A DNA stretch of 64,000 nt from Bacteroidetes bacterium UBA2475 (GTDB lineage Bacteria > Bacteroidota > Bacteroidia > B-17B0 > Aurantibacillaceae). A program made the translations under genes and the position numbers. This document shows, piece after piece, positions 26,281 through 35,451 of this stretch. Numbering within the stretch: the stretch's first letter is position 1; the number at the start of each line of letters is the position of its first letter. Location of the stretch: NCBI GenBank assembly GCA_002342065.1, contig DDPF01000012.1, positions 1 through 64,000 of the forward strand, in the 5' to 3' direction. The notes under the pieces were generated by a model. It searched no databases and was not told the DNA's origin. It was given only the letters and a program-made list of their open reading frames with translations.

Positions 26281-27612
26281 TTAGAATTTTCTTTTTTTTG
26301 CGTAACCTTCTCTTAACCTGCGGATCTTTTCCTGGCTGCGTTTTCCACCTAACTGTTCTTTTTTATTCTTTGCTTTCTTTTCATGAAAAGCTCCTCCACC
26401 CTCTATGGTGACTTTTTTATTCTTCGCTAAATTTTTATCACGCGTAACAGGCATCTCGTCTTTTGTCAATTCTTCATCTATCTCTACATCTTTTGACATT
26501 TTAACAATAGGGATCTTTTTATTCATCAATGATTCAATAGCAAGCTGCATTGGCTTTTCTGCATCTGTAATAAAACTCATGGCCACACCGGCTTTATCGG
26601 CCCTACCCGTTCTTCCAATCCTGTGAATGTAAGCGCTGGTCTCTTTTGGAATATCAAAATTTATAACATGTGTTACATCCGGTATGTCCAAACCACGTGC
26701 AATAATATCTGTGGCTATTAATAAACGGTGCACACCTTCATCAAAATATTTTACTGAAGCAAAACGTTGTGGTTGCGATTTATTAGAATGTATGATACCG
26801 ATCTCGGTTGGAAAATCAGGTTCTAAAATTTCATAAATGTCGTCTGCAATTTTTTTATTTTTCACAAACAACAACACTTTATTAAATCCTTTTTCGTGTT
26901 GAAGCAACCATTTTAATAAATTGATCTTTGTATAAAAATTAGGAACAAAATAAGCGTGTTGAATAATTTTTTCTAGCGGTGTTCCGCGTGATATTAATTC
27001 AATGTATTGTGGTTTATTAAAATATTTTGAGATCATTAATTCCACATCTTCATTTAAGGTTGCCGAAAACAAAAGATTCTGGCGTTTTGGAGGTAATATA
27101 TCCAGTATCTGCGTTAATTGCGCTCTAAAGCCCAGGTTCAACATTTCATCTACTTCATCAATAACCAGTTTTTTTACTGAACCTAATTGTAATGTCCTGC
27201 TCAAAGTAAGATCTATCAATCTACCAGGTGTCGCTACCAAAATATCCAAACCATCATACACTTTTTGTTTTTGGGTGTTGATGTTAGATGCACCGTATAC
27301 GCCGTAAATGCGTACGCTCATGAATTTAGCCAATTTTTCGATCTCGCTAACAACTTGCGCAACCAATTCGCGGGTGGGTACAACTATCAATACACGTGGT
27401 TGGCGTTGTTCTGAATAAGTTAATTGTTTTAATATTGGCAACAGGTAAGCAAATGTTTTACCGGTACCCGTTTGTGCGATACCAACAGCATCGGCACCCG
27501 AAGAAATAATAGGAAAAGCTTTTTCCTGGATGGGAGTTGGCTCATTAAAACCTATTTCATCCAGTGCGCGTAATAATTGTTTAGAAAGATTAAGGTCGCT
27601 AAAAGTACTCAT
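26281..27612 (-). CDS. DEAD-box RNA helicase (RhlE-like)
   Basis: ATP-dependent RNA helicase of 443 residues. In order: Q motif (EPTPIQEKA), motif I AQTGTGKT, Ia PTRELV, TPGRL, motif II DEVD (not DEAD), motif III SAT, RGLDIPDV and HRIGRTGRA. A Lys/Arg-rich tail (~390-443) follows, as in RhlE-type helicases that act in ribosome assembly or RNA decay. Motif II DEVD keeps the two acidic residues needed for Mg-ATP. It is transcribed away from the CX4CH lipoprotein gene upstream and converges with the coiled-coil protein. Confidence 0.93.
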   Translation of the reverse strand: MSTFSDLNLSKQLLRALDEIGFNEPTPIQEKAFPIISSGADAVGIAQTGTGKTFAYLLPILKQLTYSEQRQPRVLIVVPTRELVAQVVSEIEKLAKFMSVRIYGVYGASNINTQKQKVYDGLDILVATPGRLIDLTLSRTLQLGSVKKLVIDEVDEMLNLGFRAQLTQILDILPPKRQNLLFSATLNEDVELMISKYFNKPQYIELISRGTPLEKIIQHAYFVPNFYTKINLLKWLLQHEKGFNKVLLFVKNKKIADDIYEILEPDFPTEIGIIHSNKSQPQRFASVKYFDEGVHRLLIATDIIARGLDIPDVTHVINFDIPKETSAYIHRIGRTGRADKAGVAMSFITDAEKPMQLAIESLMNKKIPIVKMSKDVEIDEELTKDEMPVTRDKNLAKNKKVTIEGGGAFHEKKAKNKKEQLGGKRSQEKIRRLREGYAKKRKF

Positions 27613-27657
27613 CGTTGTTTTTTAATTTACACAAAGATACTTTAATAATTTTAATGC

Positions 27658-28014
27658 TTACTTTTCAAGCATTCCGCCCTCTATCCAGCAACGGAACTGT
27701 CTTAGTTCCTCGCTTGTCAGCTTCTCTATTGGGGGCATGTTCTTCTCCATTAAAACATGTTCTTTTATCTCTCCTTCATCACCAACGTGTTTAAAATTGC
27801 TGTAAACCTTAAAATTCATCTTTCTTCTGCTTTCATCATGACAACCACCTGTATTGCAGCTTTTGGCCATTAAAGGCTGTAAAGTTGCAAAGGTCACTTT
27901 TTCATCACAGGCCTTTGTCTCTTCTGCGCTTGGCGCTACCTTTTTAGTTTTACAGGCAAGAATAACTGTTAATGCCAAAAAAGAAAATATAATAAGGGTT
28001 CTTGAATTTTTCAT
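27658..28014 (-). CDS. Small CX4CH cytochrome-like lipoprotein (paralogue A)
   Basis: The ATG giving MKNSRTLIIF is chosen (118 residues); the frame is open ten codons further. Lipobox ILAC (Cys21). A haem-attachment-like motif with four residues between cysteines, C53-NTGG-C58-H59, is followed by MPP (Met93, candidate axial ligand) and a C-terminal RCWIEGG. Cys36 and Cys109 could form a disulfide. It is near-identical in layout to the proteins at 36946 and 42234. Family knowledge: CX4CH can bind c-type haem, but this needs proof. Confidence 0.75.
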   Translation of the reverse strand: MKNSRTLIIFSFLALTVILACKTKKVAPSAEETKACDEKVTFATLQPLMAKSCNTGGCHDESRRKMNFKVYSNFKHVGDEGEIKEHVLMEKNMPPIEKLTSEELRQFRCWIEGGMLEK

Positions 28015-28127
28015 AGAAATAATTTTTAAAAGACGAAGTAACAAATTATTCTTTAATTAAGTGATCGCATTTATTAACATGGTTCTGAAACCAAAATTGG
28101 TTTTATTTTTTAATTTTACTTATCCAA

Positions 28128-29024
28128 ATGGACAGAAAAGATTTTTTAAAACTAATGGCTTTACTGCCGCTTTCAGGTGCAGCAATGAAATTGAGTGAAT
28201 TAAATAAGCTGACAGAAAATTTAGCTGCTACAGATAAAATGCCCGTGCTTTTTATTGGACATGGCAATCCTATGAATGCACTTAACGACAATGAATTTGT
28301 TACCGGCTGGAAAACAATAGCAAAGAGCTTACCAAAACCAAAAGCCATTTTATGTATCTCTGCTCATTGGGAAACCAACGGCACTTTTGTTACAGCTATG
28401 AAAAGCCCAAGAACTATTCATGATTTTGGCGGTTTCCCGAACGAATTATTTGAAACAAAATATCCTGCACCCGGTAGTCCGGAGTTTGCGTTGGAAACAA
28501 AAAATACAATCAAAAAAACTACCGTAGGTCTAGACGAAAAATGGGGACTTGATCATGGCACCTGGAGTATTTTAAAACCAATGTTTCCGAATGCTGACAT
28601 CCCGGTTTTTCAATTGAGTTTAGATTATAACCAGCCACCACAATATCATTATGAGTTGGCAAAAGAATTGGCTTCGCTTCGCAAAAAAGGAGTTTTAATT
28701 ATTGGCAGCGGTAACATGGTACATAATTTAGGAATGGTAAAGGCAACATCCATGACCGATCTTGATAAAGAATATGGTTTTGACTGGGCTTTAGAAATGA
28801 ATAACATTTTTAAAACCAAAATTACAGCGCAAGATCATAAAGCATTAATAAATTATGAGTCGTTAAGCAAATCGGCAAATTTGGCCATACCAACACGCGA
28901 ACATTATTTGCCACTACTTTATACTTTAGCATTACAGGAAAAAGGCGAACAACCTACATTCTTTAATGACAAAGCCATTGCAGGATCATTAACAATGACG
29001 TCTGTTTTATTGTCCTCCTCTTGA
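28128..29024 (+). CDS. ygiD: Extradiol ring-cleavage dioxygenase, YgiD/LigB family
   Basis: Protein of 298 residues of the class III extradiol dioxygenase family, like E. coli YgiD (4,5-DOPA dioxygenase). The zinc/iron ligands expected are His in FIGHGNPMNAL, SAHWETNG and the C-terminal REHYLPLLY. The N-terminus (MDRKDFLKLMALLPLSGAAMK) looks like a Tat-type signal with Arg-Lys, unlike YgiD itself, so it may be exported. The stop lies inside a small repeat (29014-29029). An F420-reductase-like gene follows after 64 bases. Confidence 0.87.
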   Translation: MDRKDFLKLMALLPLSGAAMKLSELNKLTENLAATDKMPVLFIGHGNPMNALNDNEFVTGWKTIAKSLPKPKAILCISAHWETNGTFVTAMKSPRTIHDFGGFPNELFETKYPAPGSPEFALETKNTIKKTTVGLDEKWGLDHGTWSILKPMFPNADIPVFQLSLDYNQPPQYHYELAKELASLRKKGVLIIGSGNMVHNLGMVKATSMTDLDKEYGFDWALEMNNIFKTKITAQDHKALINYESLSKSANLAIPTREHYLPLLYTLALQEKGEQPTFFNDKAIAGSLTMTSVLLSSS

Positions 29025-29054
29025 GGAGGTGGCGCGAAGCGACGGAGGAGGATA
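29014..29054. repeat. Palindromic CCTCCTC/GAGGAGG repeat at the ygiD end
   Basis: CCTCCTC-TT-GAGGAGG (29014-29029) is a perfect small palindrome. It is followed by CGCGAAGCG and another GGAGGAGG. It includes the ygiD stop codon, so the last Ser residues (LLSSS) are encoded by the repeat. Confidence 0.55.
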
Positions 29055-29088
29055 TTTACTTAATTTTAATAAATGAAAAACGAATAAT

Positions 29089-29778
29089 ATGAAAAAAATA
29101 GCAATTTTAGGTACAGGAACAGTAGGGCAAACATTTGCCGCACGTTTAATTGGCCTTGGTCACGAAGTAATGATAGGCACAAGAAATGTTCTGGAAAAAT
29201 TATCTGCTCCCGGAAAAGATGGTGGTAAGAACGCTTTTGCAACCTGGCATGAAGCCAACGCAAAAGCAAAACTGGGCACTTTTGCAGAAGCTGCTGCCTT
29301 TGGAGAAATAATTTTAAATACCACACAAGGTATGAATTCGATAAACGCTTTAAATTTAGCAACAGCAAAAAATTTAGACGGTAAAATTTTGGTTGACATT
29401 GCTAATCCGTTGGATTTTAGTAAAGGGATGCCGCCATGTTTAGCGCCTGAGTTAAGCAACACAAATTCTTTAGCTGAAGAAATTCAAAAAACATTTCCAA
29501 ATGCTAAAGTGGTAAAAACATTAAACACTATGTGGTGCGGTATTATGGTAAACCCAGCATTAATAAAAGGCGATCATGTGAATTATGTTTGCGGAAATGA
29601 TGAAGCAGCAAAAGCAGAAGTTAAAACATTATTAAAAGAGTTTGGCTGGAAAGATGAAAATTTGCTTGACCTCGGCGACTTAAGCGCTGCAAGAGGCACA
29701 GAAGCAGTGTTACCGGTTTGGTTAAGAATTTATGGTGCTAAAAAAATGGGTGCTTTTAATTTTAATATTGTGAGTTAA
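29089..29778 (+). CDS. NADP oxidoreductase of the F420-dependent reductase family
   Basis: Cytoplasmic protein of 229 residues with an N-terminal Rossmann fold, dinucleotide motif GTGTVG (residues 8-13) and GTRN, which selects NADP by its Arg. The family (NADPH-dependent F420 reductase-like/YqfS-type) reduces small substrates. Bacteroidota do not normally make F420, so a different hydride acceptor is likely (inference). It lies downstream of ygiD and ends at a strong terminator. Confidence 0.85.
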   Translation: MKKIAILGTGTVGQTFAARLIGLGHEVMIGTRNVLEKLSAPGKDGGKNAFATWHEANAKAKLGTFAEAAAFGEIILNTTQGMNSINALNLATAKNLDGKILVDIANPLDFSKGMPPCLAPELSNTNSLAEEIQKTFPNAKVVKTLNTMWCGIMVNPALIKGDHVNYVCGNDEAAKAEVKTLLKEFGWKDENLLDLGDLSAARGTEAVLPVWLRIYGAKKMGAFNFNIVS

Positions 29779-29808
29779 AATAATTCAAAGTTAAAAGTTT
29801 GGAAAGTT

Positions 29809-29836
29809 AAAAGTCCCGGTTTTGCCGGGACTTTTA
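29809..29836. terminator. Bidirectional terminator
   Basis: Perfect 11-bp stem AAAAGTCCCGG/CCGGGACTTTT (29809-29819, 29825-29835) with a 5-base loop. A/T flanks on both sides let it serve the convergent genes on either strand. Confidence 0.88.
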
Positions 29837-29841
29837 TTTGA

Positions 29842-30267
29842 TCAAAAATGGTAGCAAGTTGTGTTATCTCTCCCTAACCTTCTTACTTTTCTTTTTTTGG
29901 CACCTTTTTTCTTTTTAAAATTAAAAAAACTGTGGCCCCATCTTTTTGATCGAAACTTTTTAGTACCAATAGTATTCTTTGAATTTAATTCGTTGTTTCT
30001 TGAGAAAGTATTAGTGTAATTACTGTTTGTATTATCATTTTTAATTTTGATTGTCCCTGCTGAGCCTGTCGAAGCATCTTTTCCTAAGAATTTTATATAC
30101 TCTTCATCCGCCAGCTTTTGGAATTTGTGACAAGGGCATTTAGGGTTCCTTGGGTCAGTAATATCAAATTTCAATGAATCATCTTTTAAAACAAAAGCAT
30201 TTGCAAAACAAAAGTTGCAACACAATAAAACAAAGAATATTACTTTTTTATTTTTTACAGTTCTCAT
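29842..30267 (-). CDS. Basic secreted protein of unknown function
   Basis: The ATG giving MRTVKNKKVIFF is chosen (141 residues); the frame opens 11 codons earlier. Signal peptide to about AFVL. The mature part has CPCHKFQKLADEEYIKFLG near the start, an Asn/Thr-rich middle, and a very basic end (FKKKKGAKKRKVRRLGRD). Codons for ASTGSAG in the middle derive from a common dispersed repeat (TTCGACAGGCTCAG, 30059-30075). No function can be assigned. Confidence 0.65.
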   Translation of the reverse strand: MRTVKNKKVIFFVLLCCNFCFANAFVLKDDSLKFDITDPRNPKCPCHKFQKLADEEYIKFLGKDASTGSAGTIKIKNDNTNSNYTNTFSRNNELNSKNTIGTKKFRSKRWGHSFFNFKKKKGAKKRKVRRLGRDNTTCYHF

Positions 30268-30287
30268 GGTCTTTCGTTTTAATTTAT

Positions 30288-30362
30288 GCCACAAAGACAC
30301 TAAGACAATAAGTTACACAAAGATATTCTTAGTGATCCTTAGTGACATTGTGCCTTTGTGGC
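30288..30362. repeat. Dispersed palindromic intergenic repeat, CACAAAG type, copy 1
   Basis: GCCACAAAG (30288-30296) is inverted as CTTTGTGGC (30354-30362), with inner ACTAAG/CTTAGT arms. A second member lies at 43739-43826. The pattern is frequent in intergenic DNA of Bacteroidota. Confidence 0.7.
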
Positions 30363-30369
30363 AAATTTT

Positions 30370-33300
30370 TTAGATACTTGGTTTTTTAATAGTTATTTTT
30401 TCTGTTGAACTCCATGTTTTAAATTCATTCGTGTAATACAGGTAAGCTGAAGAAGCAGGAGCATCATATTCTCCCGGCATTTCTGCTTTAAGGTCAAGGT
30501 TAATTTCTTTAACCGATGATGGAGCCATACCTCTGTAATAAATAGCTATGTTATTACCTGAGATCTCGTAATAATCAAACACATGTTTTTCCTGCATCTC
30601 TTTTAATTGCCAAGGTTGAGCTGTAAAGCCTGCAGGGATACCCAATAACACCATGGTGCTTGGAATACCTTCGTTCTTTTTATTTGTTACCGTTGCCGTT
30701 AAACGAACTGTTTCACCAACAGATGTAGTTTTTTCAGATAATTTAGTTTTAAGATCAACTGCACATTCTTTATTACTGTTTGGTAAAGATGTATTCCAGC
30801 TAACAGCAACAGAATAAGGTAATGGCGTTTTAACACCAAGGTATTTTACTTTTACTGTATGTTTTCCATCTCCAACAATAAATTTCTCTAAGCTGTCAAT
30901 TATTAAAGCACCTTTATCACCTGCTTTGTAATTTCTGATACCGATCTTTTTATTATCAATAAACACTTCAATAGTTCCGTCTTCAGTAGTTTTTTTGCTT
31001 GCTTTTGCAAATTCAGTTAAGGCTTTTAATGCTAACACGGTTCCTTGTGTTGTACTAAATACGCCGTAACCGCTACGCGCACTTACTAAGAATTGAATGG
31101 CATTATTTAATTCTACAGCGTTTTTGTTTGATTTAAGCATAGCCATAATTGCCATTGCAGTAGTTTCAACAGTTAAAGATTGGCCTTGAGAATAAGTAAT
31201 AGAATGTGTTGAACCTGTCCAACTGCCATTTTTATCTTGTAATCCCATAAGCGCTGTCATTAACTCGTCACCTTTTTTATTGTCTTTAAAACTATAAGCT
31301 GCATTTGCCATCATGGCAATTAAATAAGCATCTTTGGTATCTAACGCTTTCTTGCATGACGCAGTAAATTCTGTTTTTACATCTGAATAACCTGCTTCTG
31401 CAACTGCGTAAACAATATAGGCGTTCATTACATCTTCGCTAATTCTTCCAAAATCGTGGTAAGCTTGTGTGTTTCTTGAGAAACCACCTTTACCATCTTT
31501 ATGTTTCATGATCCATTCTGCAGTACGATCGATCATTTTTTGATCCACATCGCCACCAGCTTTTTTCATGTCAACAAATTCCATCAGACCAAAAGCGGTA
31601 AGACCTTCGTGGCCGGGAGATGCACCGAACCATTCGTATCCTTTTTCTTTTGTTTCGAAAGTAACAAGGCGTTTGTAACCTCTATCTAAAAGTGTTCCTG
31701 CATAAGCCAGTGTTTTATCATCTTTGCTTTCAGTAGCTTTTAAATAGTCTAACACCATTGCATTTGGATATGCACTCATAGAAGTTTGTTCAAAACATCC
31801 ACCCGGTTCACGAAGAATTCCTTCAACGCCTTTCATCAAGTCACTTACAACATTTGGGTATGCAGTGAAAATTGCTTTTGCCGAACCGTTTATTACTTTG
31901 TTCATTACAAAAGAAAATTCTTTTTCAACATCTTGTCCCGAAAAAGAAGCAGTAACCGGGAAACCTTTTGGAGCTATTTTAATTTTTTGAGTGAAGGCAT
32001 CACCTAAACCACAAGCTTTAAAACCAATTGTAAATTCACCGTAACCAATTTTATCCAACACTTTATAATCTAAATAAATTGTTTTTGCCTGGCCCGGCAT
32101 AATTGTTTGAATAGAAGCTGTAGTACCTGCTGCTTGTAAAGCCGCCGGAGCTGTAATAGCTAATAATCCACCAAGAGGTTTGTCTGTATTGTTTTTTAAA
32201 GTTAATGGAATGGATACCATATCTTCTGTAGCAACTTCAACAGGAATTTTTGTTGTCATAGAAAAAGGTAGTTGAGAGAAAAAATTCTTTTCTGCTCTTC
32301 CTAATGTTCCATCAGTTCCAATTCCTTCAACAGTTGTACGGAAAGAAGTGATATCATCAGAAGTATAGAACTCAATCGTTTTCTTTCCTGAATAACCAAC
32401 TTCTACATTTGGGTTCCAATAAATAGTATTTCTAAAATCAGTTCTTGTTTCAACACTCTCATCATTTTTATAAATAGGTGCAGCAAACTGACGTGCACGG
32501 TGATACTGAACAAGGTTTTCGTTGTTAGCAACAATATTATTTAAACGAGCTGCTTTTCCAAATTGGTTAGCACGAATATCTCGCACTTCCGATGCAACCA
32601 TTTTTTCACCTTCCATATCAAGACTTTTCATGTTCAATTCGCCAACCATTTCTTTTTTAGCCTCTTCATTTTTAGGTTGCACTGGTTTTTTCTCAGCAAC
32701 TTTATCTTTCGCAGCTACTTCTTTTCTAACAGCTTTACCAAGATCAACCGGGCCCATATTTTGAGCCGGAATTGCCATACCTGCACTTTCTGCGACTGCC
32801 ATTGCATCGTTATCGTCTTCAAACACCATTCCTGCTTTAGCGCGTTTTGAGCCAGAAGATTTTGAACTTGGTCTTTGTTTGTAATTATAGTTATAAGATT
32901 GAACCGGGTATAAATACACAGTCATGTCCTGATTATAATTTTGAACATATTGTGCCTGGTCAGAATAACCCGGAGCTTTAAAAGTAACTGTTTGCGCATT
33001 TGAAAGATCAAGGTTCTTCACAAAGAATTTTCCTTCCCAATCGCCTGCGTATTCTAAACCACCATTAATTTTAACAACCGAGTTAGTAATTATTTTACCG
33101 GTATAAGCATCTAACACTTTTCCTGAAATAATTGTTCTCTCTTCTTTATAAGTTGCAACCGGTACTTCGTTCTCAATTAATTTTTCCCAGGTAAAACGTC
33201 TCCAGCCGGATGTCATTAAAAGATAATCTAAAGCCTTATCTGATTTTTTTTCTTTCTCATCAAAATAAAATGCAGGCTCTTCTACCTTATCCTTAATATC

Positions 33301-34830
33301 CTGTTGTAATAAAAATTGCGACAACATATTTCCAGATTTGTCATCAGCAAAAGAAAGTAACTGGTCGTTTACTACAGCCATTGAAAGATTTGCAGGCATA
33401 GGTAAGCCGCGCTCATCCTTCACGAAAAGTGTCATTTTAACTTTTTCACGTGGTAAATATTTGTCTTTATCTGTTTCAACAGAGATACTTAATTGTTTGT
33501 CTTTATTCACAAATACCAATCTCTCAGCACGTGGAATTGAGTGCGAGTCGAATAAAGTTATTTGCGAAACACCAATCGGAAAATTAGTAGTTGGGAAAGT
33601 AATTTTGTTAGCTCCTTTTTTTGCATTAACAACAGTTGTGTAAAAAGATTTTCCACGCACCTGTGCCACTAAAGATAATTCTTCTGTTTCAGTTGAGTTA
33701 ATGTTTATTGTTACCTCTTCATCTTTAGAGTTATCAATATTCATTGCATAACCACGTTTTAAAGCTTCAGGTAATTTAAAGGTTTCTTTAATACCTTCAG
33801 GCTTTGTAATTTTTACTGTGTATTTTTCTTTTAGGTTAGGATTAAATTTAAAAGCACCCATCCCTTGATGAAAACTGCTAAAAGTAGTTACCGCAACACC
33901 TTTTTCATCTAAAACTACACCTTCAATATCGGCGGGTTTTCCAAACTCGTTTAGTGCACGAAATGCAACGGTGTTTTCAAAACCGCAAAGCAAATCGCCA
34001 CCTTCAGGAAAAGCAGTAAAATCAATGTCGTTTAAAATAATAGGAATAGAACGCGAAACACTTTCTGTGCTTCCATTATAATCAATTAATACATTTAACA
34101 GACCATCGCTTGTCTCTAATTTTGCAGGTAAATTAAATTTTATGTATTTAACGCCTTCTTCATCTGTTACTTCAGCTTTCTCGATTATTTTTTTGCCATC
34201 AAGATTGCAAACGTATCTGATCTTATAATCCGATAAAGGTTTGTTCTCGTTGGTATTTAATTCCAACTTAGCAACAACCTGGTCGCCCGCACCAAATGCT
34301 TTTTTCTCGAAATTTAATTTCATTTTTAAATTCGGAAGAACAATATCCTGCACCTGAAGATCTCTTTCAAAGGAATTTTCTTCACCTTCGTTCTTCATCC
34401 AATTAGTGTAGGCGCGAATTTTATACATCCCTCCTAACGCTTCGTTATCTAATAAAAAATCACCGGCAGCTTTACCATTTTTTGAAATAATGGTAATTTT
34501 TTTCTCGATACCGCCTTTCGGATTTAATAATTCAACATGTACTATGTCACTTTTGTGCGATGGTTTTAACGTTTGACCATCACGTACATAAGCGCTAAAC
34601 CAAATACTTTCGCCCGGTTCGTAAAAAGGTTTGTCAAAATGCAAATATACCCTGTCTTCAGGAAGGGCGTCATTGTATTTTGTTAATTTCTTTTTTATCA
34701 TGGCAATAACTTCGTTATCCATGGCCATTTTATACACGCTGGTTGGTGTAACCCATGCGGCAAGCGATAAGGTAACCAAACCTATTGCAGCAAATAGGGT
34801 TGTTTTTGAGGTAATTGATCTGATATTCAT
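30370..34830 (-). CDS. Alpha-2-macroglobulin family protein with thioester
   Basis: Large secreted protein (1486 residues from the ATG giving MNIRSITSKTT; an ATG 20 codons upstream is also open). Signal ~1-28. The MG2-like domain YLHFDKPFYEPGESIWF is near the start, MG repeats fill the first half, and a carboxypeptidase-regulatory-like segment (KVLDAYTGKIITNSVV) precedes the A2M core. The thioester GGCFEQ has Cys at ~1012, followed by an alpha/alpha-toroid thioester domain (~1000-1290) and C-terminal domains. Bacterial A2Ms trap attacking proteases, often with PbpC. Here there is no lipobox and no pbpC neighbour. Single gene. Confidence 0.9.
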   Translation of the reverse strand: MNIRSITSKTTLFAAIGLVTLSLAAWVTPTSVYKMAMDNEVIAMIKKKLTKYNDALPEDRVYLHFDKPFYEPGESIWFSAYVRDGQTLKPSHKSDIVHVELLNPKGGIEKKITIISKNGKAAGDFLLDNEALGGMYKIRAYTNWMKNEGEENSFERDLQVQDIVLPNLKMKLNFEKKAFGAGDQVVAKLELNTNENKPLSDYKIRYVCNLDGKKIIEKAEVTDEEGVKYIKFNLPAKLETSDGLLNVLIDYNGSTESVSRSIPIILNDIDFTAFPEGGDLLCGFENTVAFRALNEFGKPADIEGVVLDEKGVAVTTFSSFHQGMGAFKFNPNLKEKYTVKITKPEGIKETFKLPEALKRGYAMNIDNSKDEEVTININSTETEELSLVAQVRGKSFYTTVVNAKKGANKITFPTTNFPIGVSQITLFDSHSIPRAERLVFVNKDKQLSISVETDKDKYLPREKVKMTLFVKDERGLPMPANLSMAVVNDQLLSFADDKSGNMLSQFLLQQDIKDKVEEPAFYFDEKEKKSDKALDYLLMTSGWRRFTWEKLIENEVPVATYKEERTIISGKVLDAYTGKIITNSVVKINGGLEYAGDWEGKFFVKNLDLSNAQTVTFKAPGYSDQAQYVQNYNQDMTVYLYPVQSYNYNYKQRPSSKSSGSKRAKAGMVFEDDNDAMAVAESAGMAIPAQNMGPVDLGKAVRKEVAAKDKVAEKKPVQPKNEEAKKEMVGELNMKSLDMEGEKMVASEVRDIRANQFGKAARLNNIVANNENLVQYHRARQFAAPIYKNDESVETRTDFRNTIYWNPNVEVGYSGKKTIEFYTSDDITSFRTTVEGIGTDGTLGRAEKNFFSQLPFSMTTKIPVEVATEDMVSIPLTLKNNTDKPLGGLLAITAPAALQAAGTTASIQTIMPGQAKTIYLDYKVLDKIGYGEFTIGFKACGLGDAFTQKIKIAPKGFPVTASFSGQDVEKEFSFVMNKVINGSAKAIFTAYPNVVSDLMKGVEGILREPGGCFEQTSMSAYPNAMVLDYLKATESKDDKTLAYAGTLLDRGYKRLVTFETKEKGYEWFGASPGHEGLTAFGLMEFVDMKKAGGDVDQKMIDRTAEWIMKHKDGKGGFSRNTQAYHDFGRISEDVMNAYIVYAVAEAGYSDVKTEFTASCKKALDTKDAYLIAMMANAAYSFKDNKKGDELMTALMGLQDKNGSWTGSTHSITYSQGQSLTVETTAMAIMAMLKSNKNAVELNNAIQFLVSARSGYGVFSTTQGTVLALKALTEFAKASKKTTEDGTIEVFIDNKKIGIRNYKAGDKGALIIDSLEKFIVGDGKHTVKVKYLGVKTPLPYSVAVSWNTSLPNSNKECAVDLKTKLSEKTTSVGETVRLTATVTNKKNEGIPSTMVLLGIPAGFTAQPWQLKEMQEKHVFDYYEISGNNIAIYYRGMAPSSVKEINLDLKAEMPGEYDAPASSAYLYYTNEFKTWSSTEKITIKKPSI

Positions 34831-35019
34831 TTTATATATAATTTTAGTTGTTAGTTTTCTATTTAGATGAAGGGTCTTTAAAAATTCCATAAAAAAACAT
34901 CAGATTGGCTGAAAAGACTGTTAATAGTGCAAAAAATAGACATATTTTGAACCAATATATGCTCTTCGAAATGTTAACATGATACTATTAAGATATAATA
35001 TTACCTTTCGCCTTGATTT

Positions 35020-35027
35020 TAAGTTTG
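35020..35027 (+). promoter_or_regulatory. -7 promoter box before the STAS-like gene
   Basis: TAAGTTTG matches TAnnTTTG and lies 14 bases before the ATG at 35042. No clear -33 element is seen. Confidence 0.35.
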
Positions 35028-35041
35028 AATAAATAGTATCT

Positions 35042-35434
35042 ATGTCCAGTCGTCCTAAAAAAATTATTACCGAAAAATTTGAAGTTACTTTACTGGAAGA
35101 AAATGTGATCGAAAATTATATTAAGCCCGGTATTGTTGTTGAGGCAGAAGACCTTATAGAGTTAAAAAAAATAAGCTCAGAGCTTGCCGGCAATAAACCG
35201 TATGTAATTTTAGTTACTTCCGGTGAATTGGTTTCATTTAGTAAAGAGGCTAGAGAGCTTTCTGCCAGTAAAGCTTTTATTACTAACGCGCTGGCAAAAG
35301 GCATTGTTGTGGATTCAACCGCTAAAAAAATAATTGGCAATTTTTATCTTAAAGTAAATAAACCGTTCTTACAAACTAAGCTGTTCTCGGAAAAAGAAAA
35401 GGCTTTGAAATGGCTTATAACCTTTGTAAAATAA
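35042..35434 (+). CDS. Small STAS-like protein (DUF7793-like), unknown function
   Basis: Cytoplasmic protein of 130 residues. Alternating strands and helices (NKPYVILVTSGELVSFSKEA; ALAKGIVVDSTAKKIIGNFY; LFSEKEKALKWLITFV) fit a STAS/SpoIIAA-like fold found in many Bacteroidota orphan proteins. No phosphorylatable Ser can be assigned. A HEAT-repeat gene follows after 17 bases in the same direction. Confidence 0.6.
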   Translation: MSSRPKKIITEKFEVTLLEENVIENYIKPGIVVEAEDLIELKKISSELAGNKPYVILVTSGELVSFSKEARELSASKAFITNALAKGIVVDSTAKKIIGNFYLKVNKPFLQTKLFSEKEKALKWLITFVK

Positions 35435-35451
35435 ATTAATCACTTTATCAA

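Noticed and set aside
26281..27612. DEVD in helicase motif II as a loss of function
   Set aside because: Both acidic residues needed for Mg-ATP are kept and all other motifs are intact; only the third residue differs.
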